Assembly: GCA_002409995.1 (NCBI GenBank)
Contig: DHOR01000048.1
Span: 6,928 to 70,927 of the forward strand
Direction of reading: 5' to 3'
Origin: Hungatella sp. UBA5385
GTDB taxonomy: Bacteria > Bacillota > Clostridia > Lachnospirales > Lachnospiraceae
Length of the DNA: 64,000 nucleotides
Every line of letters begins with the position of its first letter. Position 1 is the stretch's first letter. The notes under the pieces were generated by a model that was not told the origin of the DNA, did no database searches, and saw nothing but the letters and a program-made list of their open reading frames with translations. This document shows, piece by piece, positions 62,642 through 64,000 of this stretch. The position numbers and the translations under genes were made by a program.

Positions 62642-63733
62642 CTATAATTTCTCTAAATGTGTAACAAAATATTGATCCATTTTGCTGTTATCATGGGGAA
62701 GGGACATGTCTCTTCCAAAGTCCAGTGCCAGGTGATAAGCAATACACTGAACAACCGGAGCAAATTCCAATGCATAAAAGTCACTGCTTTTGATCTTTAG
62801 CTTTAAATCATCGGAATCTACTATGTCAACTCCTGCCATCAAACCGCTGCCGTGGACTTCTTTCATGTACCTGGCAAGCGACATCATTTTTTTCTCTTCT
62901 CTTCCCCCGTTATTTAAAACGATGATACAGTGGCGGCTGTTGTAACCATAGTTGGGTCCATGAATGCCTTCTTCAATCTCATAGCCAAAGCAGGGAATTT
63001 GCGGAGTCTCCCAAACCTTCATGGCACCTTCTAAGGAAACACCGTAAAGTTGATCTGCACCTGTAAATATGATACATTCCGAGCGAAGCATCCAGTGTTT
63101 CGCCTTGTTCATCCAATTCATGGTCTCTTCAATGATATACATCTGGTTTTCAGCAGCACGGTACGCATCTTTAAAAAATTGCTCATACTGTTCCTGTGAA
63201 ATATATGCTCTTCTCAGTCCCAGCTCCATTCCCAGAAGCATATGAACCAGTACAGAACAACTGTATCCGGTGGTCCTCATGGGATGTTCCTCATAACCGC
63301 AGCCCATAACCAGATGAATGGCGGATTCCTTAGCCATAGGTGTCTGATCAGATTCCGTGATGCTAAGGCTAAGCAGCCCTCTTTCCCGAACAAATCTCTG
63401 TGCAGCTCTGGATACGATGGAAGTACCTGTCTGAGAAGTAAATACATACAGTGCTTGTTCCGGATAAACATAAGTACTGTGCAGAAGTTCATTTGGAGTG
63501 ATATTCCTGCATTGAATACCGCTGGCCTTTTCAACAAATATTTTCGAAGTGATGGCTGCCGTATTGGAAGTGCCAGACCCTACAAATATAATTTGATCAA
63601 TTTCTCCTATATCCGCATTCATTTTATCAAAGCTGCCTTTAGATAAAACCTCCCAGCTATCTAATATATCCCTCAATTTCACAGGAGTTCTTTTTATACA
63701 ATCCAACATAGTAACCACAAGTAAATCCTCCAT
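62642..63733 (-). CDS. SIS-domain phosphosugar isomerase/deglycase
   Basis: 363 residues with two SIS domains: IIFVGSGTSNTAAITSKIFV and FTSQTGTSIVSRAAQRF (first), FTGADQLYGVSLEGAMKVWE (second). Relatives include GlmS isomerase halves and fructose- or glucoselysine-6-phosphate deglycases. It sits directly after a mannose-family PTS EIID gene (4 bases), so it probably acts on the sugar phosphate taken up by that PTS. Specific substrate not readable. Confidence 0.85.
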   Translation of the reverse strand: MEDLLVVTMLDCIKRTPVKLRDILDSWEVLSKGSFDKMNADIGEIDQIIFVGSGTSNTAAITSKIFVEKASGIQCRNITPNELLHSTYVYPEQALYVFTSQTGTSIVSRAAQRFVRERGLLSLSITESDQTPMAKESAIHLVMGCGYEEHPMRTTGYSCSVLVHMLLGMELGLRRAYISQEQYEQFFKDAYRAAENQMYIIEETMNWMNKAKHWMLRSECIIFTGADQLYGVSLEGAMKVWETPQIPCFGYEIEEGIHGPNYGYNSRHCIIVLNNGGREEKKMMSLARYMKEVHGSGLMAGVDIVDSDDLKLKIKSSDFYALEFAPVVQCIAYHLALDFGRDMSLPHDNSKMDQYFVTHLEKL

Positions 63734-63736
63734 TTT

Positions 63737-64000
63737 TTAAAAAATCCCTGCAATCTTTCCAATGACACCGACTACCATAAATAAAAGCATAATCACGATG
63801 GGTTTTGCTCCTTTATTAATGGCTTTAAAACATCCAAAGGTTAAAAGAATGGGAAGTAAATTAGGGAAAATCTGATCTACAACAGACTGTATCACCAGTT
63901 CCGTTCCCTGGATATTGATTACTGCCGGAATCTGAAAACTAACCATTGTGCAGCACATAGCACCTACTGTCATCAGCCCCACAATACTGGCACCCTTGGT
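63737..64000 (-). CDS. PTS mannose-family EIID component, C-terminal fragment
   Basis: The last 87 codons of a gene that continues beyond the right edge: TKGASIVGLMTVGAM, AINKGAKPIVIMLLFMVVG and the ending IGKIAGIF are typical of EIID of mannose/fructose/sorbose PTS transporters. The missing upstream genes should encode EIIAB, EIIC and perhaps a LevR-type regulator. Membrane protein. Confidence 0.88.
   Translation of the reverse strand, partial: TKGASIVGLMTVGAMCCTMVSFQIPAVINIQGTELVIQSVVDQIFPNLLPILLTFGCFKAINKGAKPIVIMLLFMVVGVIGKIAGIF

Overview
The window looks like chromosomal DNA of a low-to-mid GC, anaerobic, gut-type Firmicute, most likely a Lachnospiraceae (Clostridia). The indications are strong AGGAGG ribosome binding sites, many compact operons, AT-rich intergenic hairpins, a class III fructose-1,6-bisphosphatase, NlpC/P60 and M23 wall hydrolases, a rhamnogalacturonan-use pair and a mannose-family PTS. 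No rRNA, tRNA or CRISPR array was seen.

Region 1 (1 to about 14.8 kb) is a contractile-tail element in PBSX/diffocin order, on the minus strand: small early genes and a RinA-like late regulator (13.2-12.3 kb), a scaffold-gene remnant, a tail-terminator-like protein, sheath, tube, XkdN-type chaperone with a classical -1 frameshift site, tape measure, LysM protein, XkdQ/R/S, baseplate J (XkdT), a YmfQ-like protein, collar protein and tail fibre. No terminase, portal, protease or capsid gene lies between the regulator and the sheath. Divergent regulators (XRE repressor plus ImmA/IrrE protease against a Cro-like gene) face each other across strong promoters and operators. This fits an R-type tailocin or a prophage that has lost its head genes. 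The left end (rest of the fibre, any lysis or integrase genes) is outside the window.

Region 2 (14.8-23.5 kb): a CmpB-like membrane protein; an AraC regulator divergent from a GH4 enzyme with the CHEV signature of alpha-galacturonidases and a GH105 unsaturated galacturonyl hydrolase; then a five-gene operon (YfcE phosphatase, THUMP RNA methyltransferase, membrane-anchored papain-like protease, RdgB, second YfcE) and a rhodanese. Region 3 (23.5-32.2 kb): an Asn-rich low-complexity ORF, hairpin repeats, two tandem SH3-NlpC/P60 proteins, a DUF1700 protein, FBPase III, a metallo-beta-lactamase-fold hydrolase, an M23 peptidase and an iron alcohol dehydrogenase.

Region 4 (32.2-40.6 kb): amino-acid synthesis, with leuB-ilvD-ilvB and serC-serA followed by a DUF1015 gene carrying a DGHHR motif. 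Region 5 (40.6-48.9 kb): a lipoprotein, an orphan ABC-type ATPase, a GNAT plus truncated AraC pair, DUF3788, and a Gld-like ABC exporter with GldG and DUF4340 partners.

Region 6 (48.9-56.7 kb): an apparent operon of HAD phosphatase, OGG-type glycosylase, J-like/TPR protein, HscC-type Hsp70 and a RelA/SpoT synthetase domain joined to a C-terminal RNxxxH motif region. Together with the headless tail cassette this is the most unusual part of the window. Region 7 (57-64 kb): an AT-rich YdeI/WYL/flavin-reductase group, MATE transporter, GreA, DUF362 protein, and a SIS isomerase next to the C-terminus of a PTS EIID.
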